Below, piece after piece: positions 24,784-32,938 of a DNA stretch of 47,827 nucleotides. The translations under genes and the position numbers were made by a program. Numbering within the stretch: the first letter of the stretch is position 1; every line of letters begins with the position of its first letter. The stretch comes from Bacillota bacterium. Its GTDB lineage: Bacteria > Bacillota > Clostridia > Christensenellales > Aristaeellaceae. The stretch is taken from assembly GCA_023416655.1 (NCBI GenBank), contig JAEZHK010000016.1, forward strand, positions 1 through 47,827, read 5' to 3'. The notes beneath the pieces were generated by a model, which was given only the letters and a program-made list of their open reading frames with translations, was not told the origin of the DNA and did no database searches.

Positions 24784-25545
24784 ATGGAGGGCAAGCTGAA
24801 GCTGTACGGGTTCAATAACCTCACAAAATCGCTGAGCTTCAACATCTACGACGTCTGCTATGCCAAGACGCCCAGGGAGCAGAAGGACTACATCGCCTAC
24901 GTCGGCGAGCAGTACAACTCCGAGCGCCTGACGGGCATCCTGACCCACGTCGTGGACATGATCGGGGCCCGCGTTTTACATATCTCCCGGCAGGACTACG
25001 ACCCGCAGGGCGCGTCGGTCACGCTTTTGATTGCCGACGGCTCCATGACACCGGCGTCGGAGAACGCGGTGGTGGCGCACCTGGACAAGAGCCACGTCAC
25101 GGTGCACACCTACCCCGAATACCATCCGGACACGTTCCTGGCCACCTTCCGGGTGGACATTGACGTGGCCACCTGCGGCGAGGTCACGCCGCTGTCCACG
25201 CTGGACTACCTGATCGGGTCGTTCGACTCGGACATCATCACGATGGACTACCGGGTGCGCGGCTTCACGCGGGACGTCGCGGGCAAGAAGCTCTTCATCG
25301 ACCACGCGATCACCTCCATTCAAAATTACGTGGACGACAAGATCCTCCGGAAGTATGACGCCGTGGACGTGAACGTCTACGATGCCAACCTCTTCCACAC
25401 CAAGATGCTCATCAAGGAACTGGACCTGCAAAACTACCTCTTCAACGTGGACGTGTACGAGCTGCCGCCGAGGATGCGGCTTGATATCACCGGCAGTTTG
25501 CGCCGGGAGATGATCGAGATTTTCAGCGGCAGGAACGTGTTCTGA
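24784..25545 (+). CDS. speD: S-adenosylmethionine decarboxylase proenzyme (E. coli-type SpeD)
   Basis: 253 aa. The self-cleaving site is DKSHVTVHTYPE; Ser103 would become the pyruvoyl group. The following segments TFRVDIDVATCGEVTPLSTL (active-site Cys) and DYRVRGFTRDV match the longer gamma-proteobacterial type of SpeD rather than the short archaeal/Bacillus type. It decarboxylates AdoMet to supply aminopropyl groups to SpeE, encoded two genes on. Start at ATG 24784 follows GGGGAGGG. First gene of the polyamine cluster, behind an attenuating leader. Confidence 0.95.
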   Translation: MEGKLKLYGFNNLTKSLSFNIYDVCYAKTPREQKDYIAYVGEQYNSERLTGILTHVVDMIGARVLHISRQDYDPQGASVTLLIADGSMTPASENAVVAHLDKSHVTVHTYPEYHPDTFLATFRVDIDVATCGEVTPLSTLDYLIGSFDSDIITMDYRVRGFTRDVAGKKLFIDHAITSIQNYVDDKILRKYDAVDVNVYDANLFHTKMLIKELDLQNYLFNVDVYELPPRMRLDITGSLRREMIEIFSGRNVF

Positions 25546-25549
25546 GAAG

Positions 25550-25733
25550 GGTTACGGCGGGGCTCTGCCTTGCTCCGGGGTTCAGGAAACGCTCCACCGG
25601 AGCGTTTCCTGCGGCAGGGCCGCACCGAACCCGCTTTCGAGTCAAGCGCATTTGAATGAAATCCAAGGTATGCGCTTGACTCAAAAGCCCCCGCAAGGGG
25701 GAATGATTCCCCCTTGACCCCTCACAAAAGCAA
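25550..25733 (-). repeat. Long composite family-A repeat, reverse orientation
   Basis: Read on the minus strand: TGTGAGGGGTCAAGGGGGAA, TCATTCCCCCTTGCGGGGGC, then an inserted perfect hairpin with arms GAGTCAAGCGCAT/ATGCGCTTGACTC, then AAAGCGGGTTCGGTGCGGC, GGAAACGCTCCGGTGGAGCG and GAGCCCCGCCG. Its far end is 4 bases from the speD stop. It shares the long AAAGCGGGTTCGGTGC core with the parA-parB copy at 13060. Confidence 0.75.
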
Positions 25734-25758
25734 AATAAAACCTCATGCACCTGTTTCT

Positions 25759-25873
25759 CGTCGCACATTGACCCGTGAAATGGACGCGCTAGCGGACATT
25801 TCAAACCCTTGCGACGGGTCCAGGGGGATCATCCCCCAGGCGGGATTTAAAGGGCAGCGCCCTTTAGCGTTCC
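25759..25873 (+). repeat. Composite repeat (modules C + A)
   Basis: C: ACATTGACCCGTGAAATGGA then CGCGCTAGCGGACATTTC. A: GGGTCCAGGGGGATCATCCC, CCAGGCGGGATTTAAAGGGC, GCCCTTTAGCGTTCC. The right end lies 27 bases before the speA start codon. Confidence 0.78.
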
Positions 25874-25900
25874 TTACCGAAATGTGAAGGGAGGATAGCC

Positions 25901-27352
25901 ATGCGATACACTCAGGCCGACGCGCCCATCGTCGACGCGCTGGAGGAGATGCGCTCGATGCGCCTTGTGCCGCTCGACGTGCCCGGCCACAAGCGGGGCC
26001 GCGGCAACCCGGAGCTGGTGAAGCTCTTGGGCGAAAAATGCCTATCGCTGGACGTGAACTCCATGAAGCCGCTGGACAACCTCTGCCATCCGGTTTCGGT
26101 GATCCGGGCGGCGGAAACCCTGGCGGCGGAGGCCTTCAAAGCGGCGCACGCGTTTTTCATGGTGGGCGGCACCACTTCGTCCGTAGAGAGCATGATCCTC
26201 TACGCGCTCCGGCAGGGGGACAAGATCATCCTGCCGCGCAACGTGCACCGCAGCGTCATCAACGCGCTGGTGCTCTGCGGCGGCGAACCGGTCTACGTGT
26301 CGCCGGAGATCGACGAGACGTTAGGGGTTCCGCTCGGCATGAAGGTGAGCGGCGTCGAGGACGCCATTCGCCGCCATCCGGACGCGAAGGCCGTGCTGGT
26401 CAACAACCCCACCTACTACGGCATCTGCTCGGACGTGCGCGCCATCACGAAGATGGCCCACGAGAAGGGCATGCTGGTGCTGGCGGACGAAGCCCATGGC
26501 ACCCACCTCTACTTCGGGGATGACCTGCCCGTCTCCGCAATGGCCGCGGGCGCGGACCTTTCGGCGGTCAGCATGCACAAGTCCGGCGGCAGCCTGACGC
26601 AAAGCTCGTTTTTACTGGCCGGGCCGGGCGTTTCCGAAGGGTATCTCCGGCAGATCATAAACCTCACGCAGACCACGAGCGGCTCGTACCTCTTGATGTC
26701 GAGCCTCGACCTCTCCCGCCGGAACCTCGCGCTCCGGGGCCGGGAGGTGTTCGAGCGGGTGGTTTCCCTCTCCGACTACGCCCGCTGCGAGATCAACCGG
26801 CTGGACGGCTTCTACGCCTACGGCAGGGAGAAGATAGACGGCGACGCCTTCTTCGACTTTGACAGCACCAAGATGGCGGTCAACACGCTGGGCGTGGGGC
26901 TCGCGGGCGTCGAGGTGTACGACATCCTCCGGGACGAGTACGACATCCAGATCGAGTTCGGCGACATCGGCAACATCCTGGCCTACATCTCGCTGGGCGA
27001 CCGGCGGCAGGACATCGAGCGGCTGATCGGCGCGCTGTCGGAGATCAAGCGGCGCTACCGAAAGGACCCGAAGGGCATGTTCCGGCTGGAGTACATCGAG
27101 CCGGAGGTGGCTGTAAACCCGCAGAAAGCGTTCTACGCGGTGCGGCAGTCGCTGCCGATCATGGAAACCGCGGGCCGCGTGGCCGGGGAATTTGTAATGT
27201 GCTACCCGCCGGGCATCCCGATCCTCGCGCCGGGCGAGCGGATCACCCCGCACATCCTGGACTACATCCGCTACGCCAAGGACAAGGGCTCTCAGATGAC
27301 CGGCCCCGAAGACTCCGACATCGAAACCCTGAACGTGCTGAAGGAGGGATAA
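25901..27352 (+). CDS. speA: Arginine decarboxylase (Orn/Lys/Arg decarboxylase, fold-type I)
   Basis: 483 aa, the length of Bacillus SpeA-type enzymes. Near the N-terminus PLDVPGHKRGRGNPE is the family signature; FFMVGGTTSSVESMIL binds PLP phosphate; LVLADEAHGTHLYFG carries the PLP Asp; SAVSMHKSGGSLTQSS holds the PLP lysine (Lys227). The context (agmatinase downstream) favours arginine to agmatine rather than lysine or ornithine decarboxylation. AAGGGAGG precedes the ATG; the TAA is 2 bases before the speE start. Confidence 0.92.
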   Translation: MRYTQADAPIVDALEEMRSMRLVPLDVPGHKRGRGNPELVKLLGEKCLSLDVNSMKPLDNLCHPVSVIRAAETLAAEAFKAAHAFFMVGGTTSSVESMILYALRQGDKIILPRNVHRSVINALVLCGGEPVYVSPEIDETLGVPLGMKVSGVEDAIRRHPDAKAVLVNNPTYYGICSDVRAITKMAHEKGMLVLADEAHGTHLYFGDDLPVSAMAAGADLSAVSMHKSGGSLTQSSFLLAGPGVSEGYLRQIINLTQTTSGSYLLMSSLDLSRRNLALRGREVFERVVSLSDYARCEINRLDGFYAYGREKIDGDAFFDFDSTKMAVNTLGVGLAGVEVYDILRDEYDIQIEFGDIGNILAYISLGDRRQDIERLIGALSEIKRRYRKDPKGMFRLEYIEPEVAVNPQKAFYAVRQSLPIMETAGRVAGEFVMCYPPGIPILAPGERITPHILDYIRYAKDKGSQMTGPEDSDIETLNVLKEG

Positions 27353-27354
27353 AA

Positions 27355-28215
27355 GTGGAACTGTGGTTTTCCGAGCGGCATACGCCTTCTGTGCAATTGT
27401 CCATCAAGGTGGACCGGCAGCTCTACTCCGGCCGCAGCGACTTTCAGCGCATCGACGTGTTCGATTCCAAGGAGTTCGGGCGCTTTCTGACCCTGGACGG
27501 CTACATGATGCTGACCGAGAAGGACGAATTCATCTACCACGAGATGATCACCCACGTGCCGATGGCCGTGCACCCGGCGGCGGAGAACATTCTGGTCATC
27601 GGCGCGGGCGACGGCGGCGTGGTGCGGGAACTGACCCGGTATGAGTCCGTTCAGAGCATTGACATGGTGGAGATCGACCCGCTGGTTGTGGACGTGTGCA
27701 AGAAGTTCCTGCCGCAGACCGCCTGCCGGCTGGACGACCCCCGGCTCAACATCGTTTTCGAGGACGGGCTGAAATTCGTGCGCACCCAAAAGGACCGGTA
27801 CGACCTCATCATCGTCGACTCGACCGACCCCTTCGGCCCCGGCGAAGGCCTTTTCACCCGGGAGTTCTACGGCAACTGCTACAACGCGCTGAAAGACGAC
27901 GGCATCATGGTCAACCAGCACGAAAGCCCCTTCTACGACGCGGACGCCGCCGCCTGCCAGCGCGCGCACAAGCGCATCGTGGAGAGCTTCCCGATCAGCC
28001 GCGTCTACCAGGCGCACATCCCCACCTACCCCTCCGGACACTGGCTGTTCGGGTTCGCCTCCAAGAAATACCACCCGGTGCGGGACCTGAACGCCTCAAA
28101 ATGGGGACTTCTGGGCCTCTCCACCCGATACTATACGACCAACCTGCACGTTGGCGCGTTTGCGCTTCCAGCCTATGTGGAGGAGATGCTTCGAAGCGTA
28201 GAACAGGAACATTGA
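27355..28215 (+). CDS. speE: Spermidine synthase
   Basis: 286 aa. LWFSERHTPSVQLSIKV and FQRIDVFDSKEFGRFLTLDG are the N-terminal beta domain. VIGAGDGGVVRELTRY is the decarboxy-AdoMet-binding Rossmann loop. IIVDSTDPFGPGEGLFTREF gives the catalytic Asp gate and PTYPSGHWLFGFASK the C-terminal signature. It transfers an aminopropyl group from decarboxylated AdoMet (SpeD product) to putrescine. Starts at GTG 27355, four bases after AGGAGGGAT, with the speA stop inside the spacer. Confidence 0.95.
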   Translation: MELWFSERHTPSVQLSIKVDRQLYSGRSDFQRIDVFDSKEFGRFLTLDGYMMLTEKDEFIYHEMITHVPMAVHPAAENILVIGAGDGGVVRELTRYESVQSIDMVEIDPLVVDVCKKFLPQTACRLDDPRLNIVFEDGLKFVRTQKDRYDLIIVDSTDPFGPGEGLFTREFYGNCYNALKDDGIMVNQHESPFYDADAAACQRAHKRIVESFPISRVYQAHIPTYPSGHWLFGFASKKYHPVRDLNASKWGLLGLSTRYYTTNLHVGAFALPAYVEEMLRSVEQEH

Positions 28216-28269
28216 GGCTGAGCGTTGCAAATCCGCAAGCGGCTTTTGCGCGCGAAGGAGAGAATCTGC

Positions 28270-29127
28270 GTGTTGAATCGAAACATTGAGGCCTTCGTCG
28301 GATGCGGCGCGGGCTACGAGGAAGCCGGGATCGTGCTCTACGGTGCGCCGTTTGACGGCACGACCTCCTACCGGCCCGGCACCCGCTTCGGCAGCCGCGC
28401 CATCCGGGGCGAGTCCTACGGCATCGAAACCTACAGCCCCTATCAGGACAAGGATTTGACGGACTTCGCCATCATGGACAGCGGCGACATCGAACTGTCC
28501 ATCGGCGACGTTCAGGCAACGCTGGGCGCCATCCACGAGCGCGCCTCCAAGATCCTGTCGGACGGCAAGCTGCCCTTCATGCTGGGCGGCGAGCACCTGG
28601 TCACGTTGCCCGCGGTCAAGGCCGTGGCGGAAAAGTACCCGGACCTTGCCATCGTCCACTTCGACGCGCATGCCGACCTCCGGGAGGATTATCTCGGCGT
28701 CAAGCTGTCCCACGCATGCGTCATGCGCCGTATCTGGGAAATGCTGGGCGACGGGCGCATCCACCAGTTCGGCATCCGCTCCGGCGACAAAACGGAGTTC
28801 CAGTTCGCCGCCGCCGGGCATGTGGCCATGCGCCGGTTTGACTTCGAGTGGCTGGATGTGACGCTGGAGGCGCTGAAGGGACGGCCTGTCTACCTGACCA
28901 TCGACCTCGATGTGATGGACCCGTCCATCTTCCCCGGCACCGGCACGCCCGAGCCGGGCGGCGTGGGCTTCCTGGATCTCATGCGCGCGGCGGTCTCCGT
29001 CGCCAAGTGCTCGAACGTCGTCGGCTGCGACCTCGTCGAACTCAGCCCCTCGCTCGACCCCTCCGGCACCTCCACCGCCTGCGCCTGCAAGCTGACAAGA
29101 GAGCTTCTGCTTGCGCTAAGTCGATAA
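28270..29127 (+). CDS. speB: Agmatinase (ureohydrolase)
   Basis: 285 aa. Ureohydrolase metal motifs are complete: GGEH (106-109), IVHFDAHADLRED (132-136 DAHAD) and LTIDLDVMDPSIFPGTGTPE (DxDxxDP), which bind two Mn ions; SPSLDPSGTSTAC closes the active site. Converts agmatine to putrescine and urea, completing the arginine route to putrescine started by SpeA. The start is GTG 28270, nine bases after AAGGAG; an in-frame TTG at 28225 is unlikely. 54 bases separate it from speE. Confidence 0.93.
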   Translation: MLNRNIEAFVGCGAGYEEAGIVLYGAPFDGTTSYRPGTRFGSRAIRGESYGIETYSPYQDKDLTDFAIMDSGDIELSIGDVQATLGAIHERASKILSDGKLPFMLGGEHLVTLPAVKAVAEKYPDLAIVHFDAHADLREDYLGVKLSHACVMRRIWEMLGDGRIHQFGIRSGDKTEFQFAAAGHVAMRRFDFEWLDVTLEALKGRPVYLTIDLDVMDPSIFPGTGTPEPGGVGFLDLMRAAVSVAKCSNVVGCDLVELSPSLDPSGTSTACACKLTRELLLALSR

Positions 29128-29174
29128 ACCTCCTGCTGCTCGTCCCGCAACGCCCGCCTTCACGCCTGCTTGCC

Positions 29175-29281
29175 ACCGCACAATGACCCGAAAATGGACG
29201 CGCTAGCGGACATTTTCCCCTGTGAGGGTTCCAAGGGAATCATTCCCCTTGGCGGGTTCAAGGGCAGAGCCCTTGCGTCAC
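29175..29281 (+). repeat. Composite repeat (modules C + A)
   Basis: C: ACAATGACCCGAAAATGGAC then GCGCTAGCGGACATTTTCC. A: GTGAGGGTTCCAAGGGAATC, ATTCCCCTTGGCGGGTTC, AAGGGC-AGA-GCCCTTGCGTCACC. It splits the polyamine cluster between speB and the dehydrogenase gene. Confidence 0.75.
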
Positions 29282-29323
29282 CTTCCTGCTTGCCACCAAT
29301 ACTACCCTAAGGAGGAATTTGAT

Positions 29324-30526
29324 ATGAAAAAGCTCATGGTCATCGGCTGCGGCGGCGTCGCCTCCGTCGCCATCCACAAGGTCTGCCAGAACGATGCGTT
29401 CTTCACGCATCTTTTGATCGCCAGCCGCACCGTGTCGAAGTGCGACGCGCTGAAGAAGGAATTGGAAGGCAAGACCAAGGTCCAGATCGAGACCGCGCAG
29501 GTCGATGCTTCGAACGTGGACCAGCTGGTCAAGCTGATTGAGGCCTTCCGCCCCGACGCGGTTTTGAACCTGGCGTTGCCCTATCAGGATTTGACCATCA
29601 TGGACGCGTGCCTGGCCGCCGGCGTCCACTACATCGACACCGCCAATTATGAGCCGGAGGACACCGCCAAGTTCGAGTACAAGTGGCAGTGGGCCTACCG
29701 CGACGCGTTTGAGAAGAAGGGCGTCACGGCGCTCCTGGGCAGCGGGTTCGACCCGGGCGTGACCAACGTGTTCACCGCCTACGCGCTCAAGCACTACTTC
29801 GATGAGATCAATTATCTGGATATCCTCGACTGCAACGGCGGCGACCACGGCTACCCCTTCGCCACCAACTTCAACCCCGAGATCAACATCCGCGAGGTCA
29901 GCGCCAAGGGTTCCTACTGGGAGAACGGCCAGTGGGTCGAGACCGAGCCGATGGAGATCAAGCGCGTGTACGACTTCGCGGAGGTCGGCAAGAAGGACAT
30001 GTACCTTCTGCACCACGAGGAGATCGAGTCGCTGGCGCTGAACATCCCCGGCATCAAGCGCATCCGCTTTTTCATGACCTTCGGCCAGAGCTACCTGACC
30101 CACCTCAAGTGCCTGGAAAACGTCGGCATGACCTCCATCAAGCCCATTCTCTACGAGGGGCATGAGATCATCCCGCTGCAGTTTTTGAAGGCCGTGCTGC
30201 CCGACCCGTCGTCCCTCGGCCCGCGCACGAAGGGCAAGACCAACATCGGCTGCATCATGACCGGCAAGAAGGACGGCGCGGAAAAGACGATCTACATCTA
30301 CAACGTCTGCGACCACGAGGCGTGCTACAAGGAAGTCGGCTCCCAGGCCATCGCCTACACCACCGGCGTGCCTGCCATGATCGGCGCCATGCTGGTCATG
30401 GACGGCTCCTGGCAGAAGCCCGGCGTGCATAACATGGAGGCTTTCGATCCCGACCCGTTCATGGACGCGCTGAACAAGTGGGGCCTGCCGTGGCAGGTGG
30501 ACGAGCACCCCGTTCTGGTGGACTGA
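29324..30526 (+). CDS. Carboxynorspermidine/carboxyspermidine dehydrogenase
   Basis: 400 aa, saccharopine-dehydrogenase fold. N-terminal NAD(P)-binding motif MVIGCGGVASVAIHKVCQND; later GVHYIDTANYEPEDTAKFEY and LLGSGFDPGVTNVFTAYALK are the signatures of this family (also called LYS1-like CANSDH/CASDH). It condenses aspartate semialdehyde with putrescine (or diaminopropane) reductively, giving carboxyspermidine. GGAGG is 8 bases before the ATG. The stop and the next start codon are 1 base apart, coupling it with the decarboxylase that completes the pathway. Confidence 0.93.
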   Translation: MKKLMVIGCGGVASVAIHKVCQNDAFFTHLLIASRTVSKCDALKKELEGKTKVQIETAQVDASNVDQLVKLIEAFRPDAVLNLALPYQDLTIMDACLAAGVHYIDTANYEPEDTAKFEYKWQWAYRDAFEKKGVTALLGSGFDPGVTNVFTAYALKHYFDEINYLDILDCNGGDHGYPFATNFNPEINIREVSAKGSYWENGQWVETEPMEIKRVYDFAEVGKKDMYLLHHEEIESLALNIPGIKRIRFFMTFGQSYLTHLKCLENVGMTSIKPILYEGHEIIPLQFLKAVLPDPSSLGPRTKGKTNIGCIMTGKKDGAEKTIYIYNVCDHEACYKEVGSQAIAYTTGVPAMIGAMLVMDGSWQKPGVHNMEAFDPDPFMDALNKWGLPWQVDEHPVLVD

Positions 30527-30527
30527 C

Positions 30528-31835
30528 ATGCGGCGGAAAGACCTGCCCACGCCCTGCTACCTCGTGAGCGAGCGGGCGCTGACGCGAAACCTTGAGATTT
30601 TGAAGGGCGTTTCCGACCGCACCGGCTGCCGAATTTTGCTGGCGCAGAAGGCGTTTTCCATGTTCGCGGTGTACCCGCTGATCGGGCAGTACCTGTCCGG
30701 CGCGGCCTCCAGCGGGCTATTTGAGGCGCGGCTGGCGCACGAGCACATGCCGGGCGAGAACCACACCTTCTCCCCCGCCTTCCGGGATGATCAGTTTGAC
30801 GAGATCGCCTCGATCAGCGGCCACATCGTGTTCAATTCCCTCGCGCAGTATGAGATGTTTGGCGCGCGGGCGCTCAGGTCGGGCGCGAAGGTGGGGCTCC
30901 GCGTCAACCCGGAGCACTCGACGCAGGACCACGCCATCTACGACCCCTGCGCGCCCGGCTCGCGGCTGGGCATCCGGGCGGGGGCGGTGCTGCCGCCGCT
31001 CCCGGAGGGCGTCAGCGGGCTGCACTTCCATACGCTGTGCGAGCAGGACTCCGACGCGCTGGTTGAGACGCTGGAAGCCGTCGTGCAAAAGTTCGGGCCG
31101 TGGCTGAAGCGGGTCGAATGGATCAACTTCGGCGGCGGGCACCACATCACCCGGCCCGGCTACGACATCGAAAGGCTTGAGCGCTGCATCCGGCGCATGC
31201 AGGACGAATACGGCCTTCTGGTGTACCTCGAACCCGGCGAGGCGATCGCGCTGAACGCGGGGCTTCTGATCACGGAAGTCCTGGACATTGTGCCCGGCAG
31301 CATCGATGTGGTGATCCTGGATACCTCCGCCGCCTGCCACATGCCGGACGTGATCGAAATGCCCTACCGCCCACCGCTTATGGAGCCGGAGGCCGATGAC
31401 CAGCCGACGGCGCATGATCCCTCGGCGCAGCCCGTCCCGGTGCTGCCGCCCGCGCTTCCCGGCGCGCAGCCGACGGACGACGACCAAAGCGCTCTCCAGA
31501 TCGCGCAGCAGGCCGCGTCCTTCGAGCCTTTGGAGCAGGAAGAACACCAGCCCTCCGGATGGAAGATGGCGGGCCAGCCCGGCGAGAAGCCCTTCACCTA
31601 CCGGCTGGCGGGGCCGACCTGCCTCGCGGGCGACGTGATCGGCGACTATTCCTTCAGCGCCCCGCTCGCGCCCGGTACGCGCCTTGCGTTTGGCGACATG
31701 GCCATCTACACCATGGTCAAGAACAACACCTTCAACGGCATGCCGCTGCCCGTCATCGCGCTGGAGGACGAAACCGGCGCTTGCCGTATTGTTCGCAGCT
31801 TCTCCTACCACGACTTCAAAACCCGCTTATCCTAA
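30528..31835 (+). CDS. nspC: Carboxynorspermidine/carboxyspermidine decarboxylase with an extra linker
   Basis: 435 aa, fold-type III (alanine-racemase-like) PLP decarboxylase. RILLAQKAFSMFAVYPLIG holds the PLP lysine; INFGGGHHITRPGYDIERLE and VYLEPGEAIALNAG are PLP-phosphate motifs; ILDTSAACHMPDVIEMPYRP carries the active-site Cys region; GPTCLAGDVIGDYSF closes the site. It decarboxylates carboxyspermidine to spermidine. The family normally has about 375-380 residues; here about 65 residues (285-350) rich in Pro, Asp, Gln, Glu and Ala are inserted between MPYRPP and GEKPFTYRL. Frame and motifs on both sides are intact. Confidence 0.93.
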   Translation: MRRKDLPTPCYLVSERALTRNLEILKGVSDRTGCRILLAQKAFSMFAVYPLIGQYLSGAASSGLFEARLAHEHMPGENHTFSPAFRDDQFDEIASISGHIVFNSLAQYEMFGARALRSGAKVGLRVNPEHSTQDHAIYDPCAPGSRLGIRAGAVLPPLPEGVSGLHFHTLCEQDSDALVETLEAVVQKFGPWLKRVEWINFGGGHHITRPGYDIERLERCIRRMQDEYGLLVYLEPGEAIALNAGLLITEVLDIVPGSIDVVILDTSAACHMPDVIEMPYRPPLMEPEADDQPTAHDPSAQPVPVLPPALPGAQPTDDDQSALQIAQQAASFEPLEQEEHQPSGWKMAGQPGEKPFTYRLAGPTCLAGDVIGDYSFSAPLAPGTRLAFGDMAIYTMVKNNTFNGMPLPVIALEDETGACRIVRSFSYHDFKTRLS

Positions 31836-31840
31836 ATCAA

Positions 31841-31873
31841 AAGCAGGGCGCTGACAACACCCTGCTTTTTTTA
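31841..31873 (+). terminator. Terminator of polyamine cluster
   Basis: AAGCAGGG/CCCTGCTT stem with 11-base loop followed by TTTTTTATT. Confidence 0.9.
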
Positions 31874-31893
31874 TTCACTTGTGCAGGAGCCCC

Positions 31894-32808
31894 CTACGCC
31901 TCTTTCAGCGCCGCGGCGATCCGGGCGGCGAGCTGCGCGTTACTCAGCACGAGCTGGATGTTGGAGGCGAGGCTGTCGCCGCTTGTGATCTTCTGGATCT
32001 TGTCCAGCAGGAACGGCGTCAGCGCCTTGCCGCCGATCCCGAGGCGGCTGGCTTCGGCCACCGCGCCGTCGATGGCGGCATTGATCACCGCCGGGTCCAT
32101 CGAGAATTCCTCCGGGATGGGGTTTGTCACCAGCATGCCGCCCGTAAGGCCCATCGCGCGCTTCGCGGCGAACGCGGCGGCGATTTCTTCCGGCGTGTCG
32201 AGCCGGTAGTCCACCGGGAGGCCGCTTCTGCGGGTGTAGAAGGCGGGCAGTTCGTCCGTCCGGTAGCCGATCACCGGCACACCCCGGGTCTCGAGGTACT
32301 CCAGCGTCAGCTTGAGGTCGAGGATCGACTTGCAGCCCGCGCAGACCACCACCACGGGGGTCATTGCCAGCTCGTCGAGGTCCGCGGAGATGTCCATCGT
32401 CACCTCTGCCCCTCTGTGCACGCCGCCCACGCCGCCGGTCGCGAACACGGGGATGCCCGCGAGGCTTGCGATGATCATGGTCGCCGCCACGGTCGTCGCG
32501 CCGTCCAGCTTTTTCGAGACCAATACCGGCAGATCCCGACGGCTGGCCTTGAGGGCCTTTGTTCCGAGCTTCCCAAGGTATTCGATCTGCGCCTCCGTCA
32601 GCCCGGCGCAGAGCTTGCCGCCCAGTACCGCGATGGTCGCGGGCACCGCGCCCGCGTCCCGCACCGTCTTTTCCACCTTCAGCGCCGTCTCCACGTTCTG
32701 CGGATAGGGCATGCCGTGGGAGATGATTGTGGACTCCAGCGCCACCACCGGCTTGCCTTCGGCCAGCGCCTTTTGTACTTCCTCGGAGATCAGAAGATGC
32801 TTATTCAT
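31894..32808 (-). CDS. psuG: Pseudouridine-5'-phosphate glycosidase
   Basis: 304 aa. VVALESTIISHGMPYPQNVE at the N-terminus, PATIAVLGGKLCAGLT, and VFATGGVGGVHRGAEVTMDI are diagnostic for PsuG (IndA/YeiN). The lysine of VSKKLDGATTVAAT matches the catalytic Lys region. It cleaves pseudouridine 5'-phosphate to uracil and ribose 5-phosphate. Start at ATG 32808 follows GGGAGGG. Downstream of psuK in the same direction, separated by a family-A repeat. Confidence 0.95.
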   Translation of the reverse strand: MNKHLLISEEVQKALAEGKPVVALESTIISHGMPYPQNVETALKVEKTVRDAGAVPATIAVLGGKLCAGLTEAQIEYLGKLGTKALKASRRDLPVLVSKKLDGATTVAATMIIASLAGIPVFATGGVGGVHRGAEVTMDISADLDELAMTPVVVVCAGCKSILDLKLTLEYLETRGVPVIGYRTDELPAFYTRRSGLPVDYRLDTPEEIAAAFAAKRAMGLTGGMLVTNPIPEEFSMDPAVINAAIDGAVAEASRLGIGGKALTPFLLDKIQKITSGDSLASNIQLVLSNAQLAARIAAALKEA

Positions 32809-32857
32809 TGTTCCCTCCCAGACAGTTCGCGCTTGATCCGCGCTTTTCATTTCCCTT

Positions 32858-32929
32858 TGTGAGGGGTCCAGGGGGAATCATTCCCCCTGGCGGGTGGTCC
32901 GGAGGGCGGAGCCCTCCGGCGTCGTTCCC
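32858..32929 (+). repeat. Family-A dual-hairpin repeat between psuK and psuG
   Basis: TGTGAGGGGTCCAGGGGGAA, TCATTCCCCCTGGCGGGTGG, TCCGGAGGGC-GGA-GCCCTCCGG, CGTCGTTCCC. The right end lies 9 bases from the psuK stop. The second hairpin uses GGAGGG/CCCTCC where other copies use AAAGGG/CCCTTT. Confidence 0.8.
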
Positions 32930-32938
32930 TCGCCTCCC

